Shown in pieces: positions 46,700-57,439 of a DNA stretch of 64,000 nucleotides; position 1 is the stretch's first letter, and each line of letters opens with the position of its first letter. Under the pieces are notes generated by a model. That model was not told the DNA's origin. It worked only from the letters and a program-made list of their open reading frames with translations, and made no database searches. Source of the DNA: Babylonia areolata (Eukaryota; Mollusca; Gastropoda; Neogastropoda; Buccinidae); assembly GCF_041734735.1 (NCBI RefSeq), contig NC_134901.1, positions 29,044,857-29,108,856 of the forward strand, read 5' to 3'. The position numbers were made by a program, and so were the translations under genes.

Positions 46700-47295
46700 A
46701 AGACTTGTGAATAGAAAAGTTTAATGCCCAGTCACTTAAGTTCACAGCCACAACAGAACAGAACTGACAACAGAAAAAAAATCACATATTTATCTGTTTC
46801 ATGTCTCTTCTGGTGCTATATACATGTAAATGTCTATTGATCCTTTCTTAAGTGAGCTTATGCCTCAATATGCTTGTATCATTTACATGACGTGAGTGTG
46901 AAGGAATTCTGACAATGCAAATTACATTTACCTCCCTTTTTCAACACAGATTCATAAACAACAACAACAACAACAAAAAAACAACAACAACAAACAAAAA
47001 AACTAAAGCTACATTTACTTGTCTTTTTCAACACAGAAAAACAAAGTTAAAAAAGGAAACTCATAAACCAATGCAAAGCACCACCAATAACAATTTTTAA
47101 AAAAGAAGAAAAAAAGAAAAAAGAAACACAAACAATAAACAATTTCTATGGAAACGTAACATGATGAAAATATATTTCAAGTTCTTTAGACTTGCGATTT
47201 TTGTAGAAATGGATAGAAGTATGTTAACTGTCTTTACTGTCGATGGAAAAAACACCAACTATAAATTATAACTAATTCTTCACTACATCTTCCTG
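46700..47295. other. Intergenic, nothing recognised
   Basis: A-rich sequence with CAA repeats (46960-46990) and no supported feature. Confidence 0.4.
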
Positions 47296-47529
47296 TTGAC
47301 AGGCTGCTAATGTCATGCCTACAGAATCTGCTGCAAGAGTTGGGCTGAAGTGGGGGAACTATGGGGCACTGGAGTATGCAACTTTTAGGGGGGATTTGTT
47401 TGCCTATGCAACTGTTTCCAAGGTAGCTATATTCTGTCTTCAGTGATGAAGCATACTATGTCAATATCCCATCCATACCGTCAACTTACGGCAATCTAAA
47501 CGGCCTCCTCTGCTAAAAGATGGTGAAGG

Positions 47530-47745
47530 GATTTAACATATGTGCAAAATGATGCACATGCTTTCGCACACAGAACCTCGGTTTATAGTCTCATTTGAAA
47601 AACCCGTTGGCAATGGCTATAGAACCAAAGTTAACTCCAGGGAAAAATCCTTGTGAACCAATTGGCACAGCGGAGATCTCTATACAAACCCTGGACCCCA
47701 CGATCTCAAGTCCAGCGCTCTACCAACTGAGCCATTCCAGTCCCC
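47530..47745 (-). mobile_element. SINE family B (copy 4, diverged head and core)
   Basis: The minus-strand head TGGCTCAGTTGGTAGAGCGC TGGACTTGAGATCG resembles a tRNA with a good A box. Downstream, TCAAATGAGACTATAAACCG and TGTGTGCGAAAGCATGTGCA follow the family B core. A degenerate B box rules out a functional tRNA gene. Confidence 0.7.
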
Positions 47746-48349
47746 ATCTCTGATTACATGACTCAAGATAATATTTTTCTGTTGTAGATAATGCTGGATT
47801 AATGAAGGAATGAAATATTTAATTCCAATGTTTGTGTAAATGAGGTTGAATACTGGCCTAGGAAAATCCCACCATACCAATGATTACATGGAAGCTCTGG
47901 GCACATGCAATAGGTAGATAATGAAAAATCCAGGCTACAAAACATGAAACACCTTGTTGATACAGAGAGTGGATTTGGGGTTTTCTTTTTCAACGTTAAT
48001 TCAAAACCCTCCAGACAAAATTATTCAGTAATGAAACACAAACTCAGTTATTATCTAATGCCATCAACACCATTATTTTAGAAATTAGCTAGCAAAACTG
48101 ATATTTAAACACACACACACACACAACCAAAGCTGTGTGCACACAACTATCCTCCAGTTTGCAATGAACTATTCACGTCATTTCATGAAATCAACCCTCA
48201 AGACCAAAAGTGTGAATGAGCTCAACAAAGAGAATGAGCTCGCATGAAAAATTGAATGTCCCGACACCTGGTGATGCCTAGAAAGGAAAACAGACTAAAG
48301 TGATACTGCCCGACATGTTGCTAGTCTGTTAATCTCTTCGCTTGTTTCT

Positions 48350-48495
48350 ATTCCAAGCTGTGTTGCAAAGAGTGGTAATCCCTGGACTGCCAACAGTGGG
48401 ACCTTGACAGACAAACTCGGGTGTGGCTGTGCATGGGGGACTCAGAATGAGTGGCGTGTGAGTAATGCCACTGAAAATGGTTCAGATGATGTGGC
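48350..48495 (+). mobile_element. Family A retroposon, 3' fragment
   Basis: GGACTGCCAACAGTGGGACC, GGTGTGGCTGTGCATGGGGG and GTAATGCCACTGAAAATGG match the 3' end of the copy at 22443 in opposite orientation. Confidence 0.75.
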
Positions 48496-48499
48496 AGAA

Positions 48500-49575
48500 A
48501 AATAGAAAGGAAAAAAGGCGACCCCAAAATAGTTGTCATAGCTGTGTGCATCTTTTTTTTTTTCAATTCTTTTTTTCTGAAAATATTGGAATTCCCAATA
48601 ATATGTAAACATTAACAGGATAAACCATATAAAGTTGCACCTTACTATCTGTACAGATATATTACACACTTTGCCCCACATTATTCACACCTCTGCATGG
48701 CAACACAGCGTATCATTTACAGGTAGGCTCAAGGCATACAATTATGGGAAGCTCTTTCTTGCATACCACATACTTATGCTTTTTTCTTGCCTTCCATGCC
48801 CTCCATCCAAACTCTCTCTGGAGCTGGAGTTCACAGACTTGAATGTTAAACCTCCATGATTCCTTTCTGACTCTAAATCATAGTTTATCATTCATTCCTG
48901 AATTCTTTTTTTTTTCTTCTTAATAAATCATAATTATAAACTTAGCTGACAACATCAGGACTGAAAACTGTAAATACAGATCCTGTAGACCCAGAAAAAG
49001 AAAAAAAAATCTAGAAGAAGGATGCCTGGAAAAGAAAATTAGGCACAAGTATCGTACATTCATACAAATGAACTAGAGCATGTCTCTTCAATTTCTGTAC
49101 AAAACAAAACAAAACAAAACAAAAAAAACAACAACAAAAAACAAAAAAACACAAAACAACAACAACAAAAAAAGCCAACATGCAACTCACACATCCTTGG
49201 TTCAAAAAAGAATATAACACAGTATCATGATAATGATAAATTATCAAGTCCAAAAAAATTACCCCAAAATATTCAAGATTTTCTGAAAAAAAAATGTAGG
49301 TGAATGGACCAGCAAGGCAGAAAATAAGAAAGAAAGAGACAACAAATACAATATGAAAAGGCCCCCGCCTTACACACACACACTCACACACACACACACT
49401 AACAGATGCCATAATACACTCGCGCAGTTGGACATTTGAAACCACCCACCCATTCCCCTATGATAGCCTCTAGAAAATGCATCCCTGCAACATGCCCTCT
49501 CGCACACACCAACAAGCACATCGCCACACACACAAATGGCAAACGATTTCACCACAATAAAGTCTGCAGTCAGAA
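48500..49575. other. Intergenic, nothing recognised apart from simple repeats
   Basis: Contains AAAAC-type tracts (49100-49170) and a CA tract (49374-49400). No coding feature supported. Confidence 0.45.
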
Positions 49576-49689
49576 CCAGATCACTTTATTATCTATGCTG
49601 AAAGAGACCCCAGCATCCCCGTTGTCACTGTTGGCATGGCCTGTCCATCCAGAAACCCTAAACCACAGCTCTTCACAACCAGGGTAATG

Positions 49690-50330
49690 ACATACTGCTT
49701 CATTGTTTATTGTTGCTTATAGTCAAGCCGACCGCATAGGGCAATATCAGGACTGCCCAACCATACAAAAGCTCAACCACATCAACATAAAACTGTCGCA
49801 TCAAAAACAAAACAAAAAATAATAAAACAAAAACACCAAGACAAACTCACAAAATACAATTCATGACACAACATCTTGACCATTTAGCTCCTTGGGACAA
49901 ATAAGACAAGGCTGTGCTGAGGATGTCAACCCTTCCGTGTAATTTGTCACCCTCAGATTACAAAAAAAAAAAAAAAGACGTAAAAAAACCCACAAACTTC
50001 AGACCCAAACAAAAAAGACACAAATGCCATATAGGCAAATAAAGCATAATGGACAGCTAGTGCCTATCCCAGTATTTACAATTTCACTTCCTAGTTGCCA
50101 TAGCAAAACAGCACAGACAGTACATCATTAACTGTGGAAAAGAGGGAGAAAAAAACGTGTCAAGGCTTCCTCAAAAAAAGAAAGAATGGACTGCATAGAC
50201 AGAAAAAGAAAACAGTGAAGGCAGAAGAAAGGCAGAAATATTGAGAGCAATAAAAAAGAGGAAATTTCTAGCACAGAATTTCCAGGAGGTGGGAATGCTA
50301 TTTATACTGAAAGACCCCCACCATCCCATG
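49690..50330. repeat. Dispersed repeat, family F (copy 2)
   Basis: It aligns over its length with 23880-24515: AGTCAAGCCGACCGCATAGG, TTCATGACACAACATCTTGA, CCATTTAGCTCCTTGGGACA and AGGAAATTTCTAGCACAGAA. A related fragment, ACTTTATTATCTATGCTGAA AGAGACCCC, sits just to the left at 49582-49612. Confidence 0.75.
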
Positions 50331-50444
50331 GAGCAAACATACTGCTTTACTGTCATCTCCATATGCTGTAGGCCATGATTAAGCAGCTTGCTGCCCTCAC
50401 ACAGAGCTCCACAGTTTGGCCAATGCTTTCAAACAGGAGGCACC

Positions 50445-50815
50445 ATGGCAGGGTCAGTCAGGCATTGGACTTCCCATTTGCTGTTCACCAGTGATCAGGG
50501 TTCGAGGCCCCATTTCCGCATTGTGTTGTGACTCCAGGAAAGACACTTTTACTCCAATTTTCCTCACTCCACTCCAGGTGTGAGTGAGTACCTAAATCAA
50601 ATCAAATCATGGTACTTAGAGCCTCGCCAACCACTAAGACCATCTCAAGGCTATCGAATGAGTACCTGACTTTGGCTGTGGAAGGCTAATTTAAACAGTG
50701 GAAGGAGAGGATTGGCCTCCTAAAGCCAAGCCCAAGACACACTGGATAGGAATTCACTGCCCTGATGGCCGTAAAAGGCTATGGGACCTTTAACCCTTTT
50801 CAATAAGGGCTCCTC
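50445..50815 (+). mobile_element. tRNA-headed SINE, family C, with a nested retroposon tail
   Basis: The head CATGGCAGGGTCAGTCAGGC and B-box GGGTTCGAGGCCCC are followed by CTTTTACTCCAATTTTCCTC ACTCCACTCCAGGTGTGAGT and GGATAGGAATTCACTGCCCT. Between 50594 and 50660 a short minus-strand piece (GAGATGGTCTTAGTGGTTGG, tail GATTTGATTTGATTT) is inserted between copies of TGAGTACCT, a likely target-site duplication. Confidence 0.8.
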
Positions 50816-51464
50816 ATTCTTTGTACTATTCACACAATCTGTACTTTGTTGAAGAAACAGTCAACACTCTTGTTACTCCACTACCCTGAAGACGTCTTGA
50901 AAAATTGCTGAGGACATAAACAGTCACAGTAACACTTGACTGTTACGACTCAGATGAGTATTATAATGTAGCACATGTTTATGTGAAATCAGGAATACTG
51001 TCACACTATCTGACAATGAGTATCACAAAGCGTCTTCAATGAGATTAAACTTTTCATTTCACAAATGTGTCAAGGTTTGCTGTACATGTACAAACAAAAG
51101 TGTGAAGGTGATTGTTCTGAGGTGGCTGAGCAGTGTCACTGATAACGGCTTGCACCCGAGGCTTGACAACCAGCTCTCCATGCCTCACTCTGCAGTCAAT
51201 TGTTTACACATTCCTTTCCATGACACAGTTCCCACAAATCATACTGTGCTTAAAATACGCCCCCCCCCCCCACTCCTACCTCTTCCCCCCAAAAAAACAA
51301 CAAAAACCAAAACAAAAACCAACTAAAATACCATAACATGCTTCTAAGCTGACAGAAGATTTGGACAGGTGCCAACTCTCTCCCCAGCCAAACTGAGCAG
51401 CCTGGAAAAGTGCTGACAACAGCAGTCAGATCATGCTGTTTGAAGTGTCAGGTGGATCACTCAC
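50816..51464. other. Intergenic, nothing firmly recognised
   Basis: Short acceptor-preceded frames exist on the minus strand, for example near 50880 and 51195, but none could be linked with confidence to the exon-like segments at 51465-52975. Confidence 0.35.
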
Positions 51465-51573
51465 TTTGTGTATCATGGACATCCACGTTGATATTTCACA
51501 CACGCCTCCATGGCTGTGGACAATCAATGTTGTGCAGGCATGAGTGTGTTTATCTCGACATATTTCAAAGCCA
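51465..51573 (-). CDS. Exon-like segment of an unidentified gene (3 of 3)
   Basis: It is 109 nt with acceptor TTCACTATCAG before 51573 and a strong donor CACAAA|GTGAGT after 51465. In phase 2 it is open: GFEICRDKHTHACTTLIVHS followed by HGGVCEISTWMSMIHK, leaving in phase 0. Composition is protein-like. It was not matched to a known family. Confidence 0.32.
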
Positions 51574-52375
51574 CTGATAGTGAATGAATTTAGTGTATGC
51601 ACTTTTTTTGTTTTTAGTTTTTGTTTTGTTTCGTTTTGTTTTTTCCTCTCCATATTCACTGTATGATTCATGCACACCATTTTTCCTGAGGAAGGAATAA
51701 AAAGTAACAAAATGATGGATCTGAACACACACATCCACACATGCTGTAACACAATGAACAGTGATATGCATCACACCAAAAGCTCTGCAGAATCTTGTGT
51801 AACTGACATGCATTACTTACAGTTACACTGTTCACTCAACGACTGACAATAATTTCAATTACGCTGCATGGAAAATACTGTACACTGTACAAATGTTTTA
51901 AAGTATTCAGTCCAAAGTGTTTACAGTTCACTTGAATTTGTGTAGAAATGTTTTGTGCATGTTTGTCTTACGAATACTCAGAATAGGCAGAATCCTTTGT
52001 GATGTTAAAGCATATCTTTGAACATCAGCAACAGCAACTTGCTCAGGCTGTCTCCTTTTCAAAGCAAACAAAGCAGTAAATATTATGCATAGCTTCAGAG
52101 TCTCATCACAAATACTGGTGAATGCAGAATCCCCCCCCCCAAAAAAAAAAGTTTTCTATTTGTGGCTGGTTACTACTAAAATTAGTTAGTGCCCATCAAT
52201 GTATTTGTAATTTCATGCCACTCATTCAATGACAAACTAATTTCCATGTGGATTAATAAATGGTTTTTAAACTGAACTCAACAATGATCAAAATACTATA
52301 CATGATCATGCCCACAATAGGCCAGGCCTGAAATTATTTCAAAATCTAGTTTTCAAACATCATTTTCTGGATGCA

Positions 52376-52377
<2 letters not shown>

Positions 52378-52414
<37 letters not shown>
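52378..52414. repeat. (CA)n microsatellite
   Basis: About 17 CA units. Confidence 0.95.
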
Positions 52415-52415
<1 letters not shown>

Positions 52416-52519
52416 GCATCTGTTCAAACAAATAAGTCAGGTTCATGCTTCATACATATATAATTGTTGGCAAGGCCAACATTTCAACAATGAAATTAAC
52501 CTTAAAGAACCAAACCCAC

Positions 52520-52594
52520 CACACTTCATCGGACTGTTGAGAGCTATGTTTCTCATACTTCTCCAGAGTATCTTTGTTCACAAAACAAATGGGT
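52520..52594 (-). CDS. Exon-like segment of an unidentified gene (2 of 3)
   Basis: It is 75 nt with acceptor CTCTTATTTTGCAG before 52594 and possible donor GTG|TG|GTGGGT ending at 52520. It encodes PICFVNKDTLEKYEKHSSQQ SDEV, phases 2 to 2. The frame continues from the upstream segment through an AG+A arginine codon. Confidence 0.35.
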
Positions 52595-52866
52595 CTGCAA
52601 AATAAGAGGGGTCAAACAACAAACACTGGGGATTTTGTACAACACCACCACACTTTTCATTTACAAATGATTGATACTCTTTTTGCAAAACGGGAATCAC
52701 ATTACTCATCTACAACAAAGTATACACACAAATCTTTCTCAGTCAAAAAAAACCCGAAACAAAACCAAAAAAAAAACCCACCAAAAAACCAAACAAACCC
52801 ACACACACACAAAACCCACAACTAAACTTCTGAAACAAACCACTGGATTCTTACTCTAATCATGAC

Positions 52867-52975
52867 CTGAGCAGGCGGTCATGCAAGTTTGAGCGACCTT
52901 TACAAGGGGTCACTGGAACAGGTATGTCCAGGGAAGTGAGCATTGCCACCTTGCTGTCTTCACTCTTACAAGTTT
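52867..52975 (-). CDS. Exon-like segment of an unidentified gene (1 of 3)
   Basis: It is 109 nt with acceptor GTATTTTCTCAG before 52975 and donor CTCAG|GTCATG after 52867. It encodes TCKSEDSKVAMLTSLDIPVP then VTPCKGRSNLHDRLL. An internal ATG could make it a first exon. It lies only about 100 bases past the PDP1 stop codon on the same strand, so it could instead be a chance frame in the PDP1 3'UTR. Confidence 0.33.
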
Positions 52976-53080
52976 CTGAGAAAATACAGTCACCTACAAT
53001 TACCGCTAATATGCAACAACATCAGATCACAAGTGTATGTATTCTAAACTGGCTTCATTTCCATACATACAGTTCTTCAA

Positions 53081-54322
53081 CTATCGCAGAAACGTAGCCC
53101 TGTCCTTGATGTAGTCAGAGTCGAAATAGATGATCACAATGGTGATGTCATCCCTGTAGAAGCGAACAATCGTCTCGGGCAAAGTCAGCTGAGCCGAGAT
53201 CTGGCCGTGGTCAGGACCCAAGGCACTTCGCAGCAGGTGTGTGGCGGCATTGGAGTCAAGGGCTCTGTTTTTCAGGCTGTTCCGGCGCTGAGTGAGAATG
53301 GTGTTGACGGCCTTGAGAGTGGCGCCCTCGGAAGGGGTGTAGTTGACCAGCACCTGCTGTCCATCCATGTGGCCCGCCACCAGCTGCACCACTTTCTCCG
53401 GGCTCAGGCAGTCCCATAATCCATCCGACGCCAGCACCAGGAACTTGTCTTTTGGCGTCAGGTGGTGGTGCATCACCTCTGGCTCAGCGTCCAGGTAGGG
53501 AGGGGTGCGGTACTTGGGGGGCACCAGGCTCTCCCCGTAGATGCTCAGCAGGTGGTTGGGGATCTGCTTGGTATTCAGCAGGTGCAGGAGGTCTGACTTG
53601 ACCCACTTGTAGCGGACGTCCCCAAAAGAGCGCAAAGGCACCAGCTCTCCGAACAGGCGGCGGTTCTTGATGATGTTTGAGGATTCATTTGGGTGAAAGC
53701 GGGTGATACGTTCCACCTCTCCTGGATTGTCTGCGTTGTGAGTGTTGGAAAGGCTGACTGCCTCCCAACGGTTGTCGCTAAGGACGCCCAAAACCGCCTG
53801 GGTGTCACCAACGTTGGCAACAAACAGGTCTGTACCGTCCACATAGGCCACACATCCCACTGCCCCAGAAAAGGCGATTGCCAGCGTGTCGAAGTAGCAG
53901 GACATGTCCATGCTGGGCCGGTGCAGGTTGCTGGGCGAAGCCTCATTGGTGATGTCCCTGTCCAGCCGCAGAAACCCGTTGACTAGACTCTCCTTGACCG
54001 TCACGTCATGACTGTCAATGGCCATGCACTCAGTGGCAAACGTCACCAAGCTCTTCTTGTGCAGTGCCGCCAGGTCAGACTGAACCAGGCGGTCGTTATC
54101 CCCATCCCAGTGTATCAGGTCCGTGGTGGGGTCCATGGTGCCGTCTCTGATTTCCTTCAGCACGCTGTGGTCTGCCATGGCCACAGCAATGTAACTGAAC
54201 AGACGGTCACGGACCGCCTGCGCACAGGCGCATCCTGCGTGGCCATCAAACACACCGAACATGGAGGCTGTCCCATGCACCATGCTGCCCTGCCCATTTC
54301 GGTCCTCAATAGGCTTGTTGGC
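53081..54322 (-). CDS. PDP1: PDP1 exon 2, PP2C catalytic domain and stop
   Basis: The acceptor TTTCTGTTGCAG precedes 54322; the stop is TAG at 53083-53081. It encodes 413 residues with all metal-binding PP2C motifs in place. The open frame continues upstream to 54412 only by reading intron sequence, and the splice site at 54323 restores the conserved IED motif. Confidence 0.96.
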   Translation of the reverse strand, partial: ANKPIEDRNGQGSMVHGTASMFGVFDGHAGCACAQAVRDRLFSYIAVAMADHSVLKEIRDGTMDPTTDLIHWDGDNDRLVQSDLAALHKKSLVTFATECMAIDSHDVTVKESLVNGFLRLDRDITNEASPSNLHRPSMDMSCYFDTLAIAFSGAVGCVAYVDGTDLFVANVGDTQAVLGVLSDNRWEAVSLSNTHNADNPGEVERITRFHPNESSNIIKNRRLFGELVPLRSFGDVRYKWVKSDLLHLLNTKQIPNHLLSIYGESLVPPKYRTPPYLDAEPEVMHHHLTPKDKFLVLASDGLWDCLSPEKVVQLVAGHMDGQQVLVNYTPSEGATLKAVNTILTQRRNSLKNRALDSNAATHLLRSALGPDHGQISAQLTLPETIVRFYRDDITIVIIYFDSDYIKDRATFLR

Positions 54323-56492
54323 CTGCAACAGAAACCAGCCACACTGTGGGCAGGGGCAGAGCTGGGGGTGTTTCAGCTGCCTGTTTGGTGTGTACATGCT
54401 CTGTACTACCATTCGGGCTTAACACAATAACAGATTTCATGTTTCAAAATAAAATCTGTAACTTTTCTGTTATTAGTGTTAATATGCTTCCTGGACTATT
54501 TTCAGTTTTATGGTTTTAGGTGGCGAATGGGAAGGGGATCTACATCTATCTATACAATCTTTCAATTAGACCTTCAACCTCTCTACATTGTAGACTTTTC
54601 AGATTAGTAAAAATCAAAATTCAAAGGTACTAAACACTGAAGTTGTTGCAAAGCAACATATATAAACACACACACTTATGTCATATAGATATCACAGAGA
54701 ACTGTGGCACTAAACAGGACAGAGTGATTAGACAGCTTTTGTTTTTATAACTCATTTCCTTCACATTCTCATTCTCACACACAAACACACACATGCACGC
54801 ATCAGTTCAGTTAGAGGGGGAAGAGGGCATAGGTTGGTGAGGCTGAAGGGGTACTGAGGAGGGGTTTAAGATATAGATTCTCTTTTAGTTTTATTTTCTA
54901 CAAAATTCTGCAACAAGCTTCTGTCTCAAGACTCTAACCAAAATGAAACTATCAACAGAACTGATTTGATTTAAACCAACATGTGCAAGCAAAATACACG
55001 CATGCAACTCCTCGCCCCTACTCCTCAAAGTTCTCACGCCTCAAGCTGTCAAGGTACATACACCAAGAAAGAAAACCCCCACAAATATCCCTTCCCTTTA
55101 GAGCCGCATTATCTCGCCCTGATGAAAATGCTGAAAAGGTTGAAAAGAGCTACAGACTCGCCAGGAGGTCCTTTCCTTTCCTTACATTCATTCTGATTCA
55201 CCCAATATTTGATTTATAAATTATATATCATGTCAAAATAACATTTTCTTCCTTTCCAAAGGTCACTTTCCAGTCCACTGCCATAAACCTCATGCATGTG
55301 GTGCTTTCTGGGTAGTGTGTTATCAAGATTAGGATACACTGACGTGTGTGTGTGTGTGTATGTGTGTGTGCGTGCGCGCGCGTGCGTGCGTATGTACACT
55401 GTGTAAAAACTATTGGTACATATCACATGAGAACACATAGCACATATCAGTGTGTTGGCAATATCCACAATTTTTCCCCTCGACCGAGTGAGTTGTGTTC
55501 ACAACACTGTGTGGATGCTCATTCCGCTTGTCATACAGAGGACTGGAGGGGAAGAAATGTGGATATAGCCAGTGTTTTTAATATCATGAGCACTGGAATA
55601 CTTACATATTTTTATGTGTGCACCTGTAAGCATATGCATAATCATTTTTCCATTTTTTGTTTGTGTGGCTGTATATAGTATATCCACATTTGTTCCCCTC
55701 TATTTCCCTGTATGACAAGCAGAGTGAAAGTCTGCGCCTGCGCCTTGTTGTGAACACTGCTCATTTTGTTTTGTGTGGAACAATTCCGGATATTGCCCAT
55801 TTATTATCTGTTCACTTTCCACGTAGTGCATACATGTTACTATTACTATTAGTATTAAATAAGACAGAAGCATACTCATACTGCATGCATGTTTAATAAA
55901 ATCATCTATATTAATGTCCTAGTATGCATATATGTGCTTGTGCATGCATGTATACTTGTGTACATGCAAAATCTCTACAGTTATAGACTTTTTACAGTTG
56001 TTGATCATTCTTACCTTTGAAAAAAAAAAAGAAAAAAAAAGACTATGACCATATTACATTATTTATATTCATTTCCAATTGTGTAATACATTAAATATGT
56101 ACATGTGTTGATGGGTCCATAGGCCTATGACTGACTTGAGAAAGAATTGGAAAGAATGACACTGAAAAACATATATATCACGTTTTTTTGCTTTGTTTTT
56201 TTCACTCCAACATGGCACTGACCTGAAGTTGGTTCTTTACGTATGCCTTGACCGGGCCATTGACAACATCTACACTTTCCTCATTCATTCGGAGAATGGA
56301 ATTAACCATTTGGGGAGTCAGCCGCGGAGACTGAACAGCATCCGGCGTTCGGGCATTTCGTAGCTTGAAGCGAAACAAGTTCACCCCACTCTGATTCCAT
56401 GCTGCAGCAGACGTCGAAACTTCTCTCCACCATTCTTTCAGGACTTCGGTGTACTTTCGGCTGAGCGTGTTTGCGCATGCGAAACGATACAT
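53081..56492 (-). CDS. PDP1: Pyruvate dehydrogenase phosphatase catalytic subunit 1, two coding exons, about 503 aa
   Basis: A PP2C-family (PPM) Mg/Mn-dependent Ser/Thr phosphatase of the mitochondrial matrix. The family dephosphorylates the E1 alpha subunit and so reactivates the pyruvate dehydrogenase complex. Exons: 56492-56223 and 54322-53081, joined in phase 0 as KNQLQ|ANKPIEDRN, which parallels human NQLPANAPIEDRR. Motifs: ED at 96-97, GVFDGHAGCACAQAV with DGHAG at 116-120, ANVGDTQAVLG around 259-269, RSFGDVRYKW at 321-330, LVLASDGLWDCL with D390, and RDDITIVII from 480. The N-terminus (MYRFACANTLSRKYTEVLKE) is basic and lacks early acidic clusters, as expected for mitochondrial import. 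Human PDP1 is 537 aa, so the protein is full length. Assignment to PDP1 rather than PDP2 is by overall resemblance. Confidence 0.95.
54323..56222. other. PDP1 intron
   Basis: A phase-0 intron. It contains GT/GC repeats at 55343-55395 and a poly-A tract near 56020-56040; otherwise AT-rich. The imperfect repeat pair ATATCCACAATTTTTCCCCT / TATCCACATTTGTTCCCCTC (55460 and 55680) flanks a 200-bp segment with inverted text (GTCATACAGAGGACTGGAGG versus CCCTGTATGAC). Confidence 0.7.
56223..56492 (-). CDS. PDP1: PDP1 exon 1, mitochondrial presequence and N-terminal region
   Basis: The first ATG in frame is at 56492-56490; the upstream TTG at 56504 is not a plausible eukaryotic start. The donor is CTTCAG|GTCAGT. 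The LTPQMVNSILRMNEESVDV segment matches the PPQVNSILKANEYSFKV motif of PDP family members. Confidence 0.93.
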
Positions 56493-56700
56493 TTCAAAGC
56501 TCAATGATCTGTCGTGTCTCTGAGCTTCACAGTCCAGAAATTACATAGTTTGAGATCATGTCAGACTCGTGTTTTTCCAGATTCAATGCTGCACGTTTTA
56601 CATGCGTGATTCCAATGAGCGGCCCAACCTCTCGAAGGTCACGTCTCGCCAGTCTTCCAAAACTAGAATTTCAGACGAAATTAATACTTGCAAAATGTGG
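56493..56700 (-). promoter_or_regulatory. PDP1: Probable PDP1 promoter / 5'UTR region
   Basis: The repeat-poor interval directly upstream of the PDP1 start contains CCAAT (plus strand near 56612) and CGAAGGTCACGTC (near 56633-56645). The latter includes an AGGTCA nuclear-receptor half-site and a TCACGT core. No TATA box is evident. Function is inferred from position only. Confidence 0.35.
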
Positions 56701-57350
56701 TGGCAATACAGCAACTGATAAATGTTCTTTCGTATAGATATGCGCTAATGTTGCAGAGGTTCATCCCCCGAAAAATACGCCGATTTCGAAAGGTTTTCCC
56801 ACACTCCGCAGGGCAGCTGCAGCGTCACTCTGCTTATTACATACTAAAATCTCATTGTTACTTCCCTTTAAATGGACTTGTCGGTTACACACCTCTGTTT
56901 TGGTCGGTCGGCTGCACTGATCTAAAAATAGAATCCACTCCAGTTTTAGGTCAGTGGACGGTTGGCACTCGTATCTGACACTCCTCTCCCTTCCCTCTCA
57001 CATCCAACTCCCAAATTTGATCACTCCCCACCTTCAGCCCTGGCATGAGCCTGTGTGATCGGCTGTGCGAAAAGTAACAAAGATAAATAGATAAACAAAA
57101 ACACCTGGTCCACAAAACTATGACTCGGATAAGTAACTTCGATAAACAAACCTTCTTGGGGAACACAGATAAATAAACAAACCTCATACAAAGATATATA
57201 ATGGATTAAAAAAATCTCCTTTCTTCCCCCCCCCCTCCCTCACCCCCTTCTCTTTATGATAATGACAATTATGGTGTTTTTATTTATTTATCTATTATTA
57301 TCTTTGATGTTGTTGTTATCATTAATGTTACGGTAACTAATGGTTTGTGA
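56701..57350. other. Upstream of PDP1, nothing recognised
   Basis: Fairly unique sequence becoming AT-rich after 57050. No supported gene. Confidence 0.4.
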
Positions 57351-57439
57351 CCAGGCTTGCTTCTTCTCTTATCAGTCCTAGAACTGTCGTTAGTATAGTG
57401 CAGCTCGAGTCGACCCAGTCGTCCTTAAAAAGTCGAGGA

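Noticed and set aside
54323-54412. Extension of the PDP1 reading frame upstream of 54322
   Set aside because: A canonical acceptor at 54323 and the conserved NQLQ-ANKPIED junction show that these 30 codons are intron sequence.
54008-54430. Plus-strand 140-codon frame and other frames antisense to PDP1
   Set aside because: They are shadows of the GC-rich PDP1 coding exon; the minus strand has the conserved PP2C motifs.
56493-56504. PDP1 start at the TTG codon at 56504
   Set aside because: Non-ATG start without support; an ATG follows four codons later at 56492.
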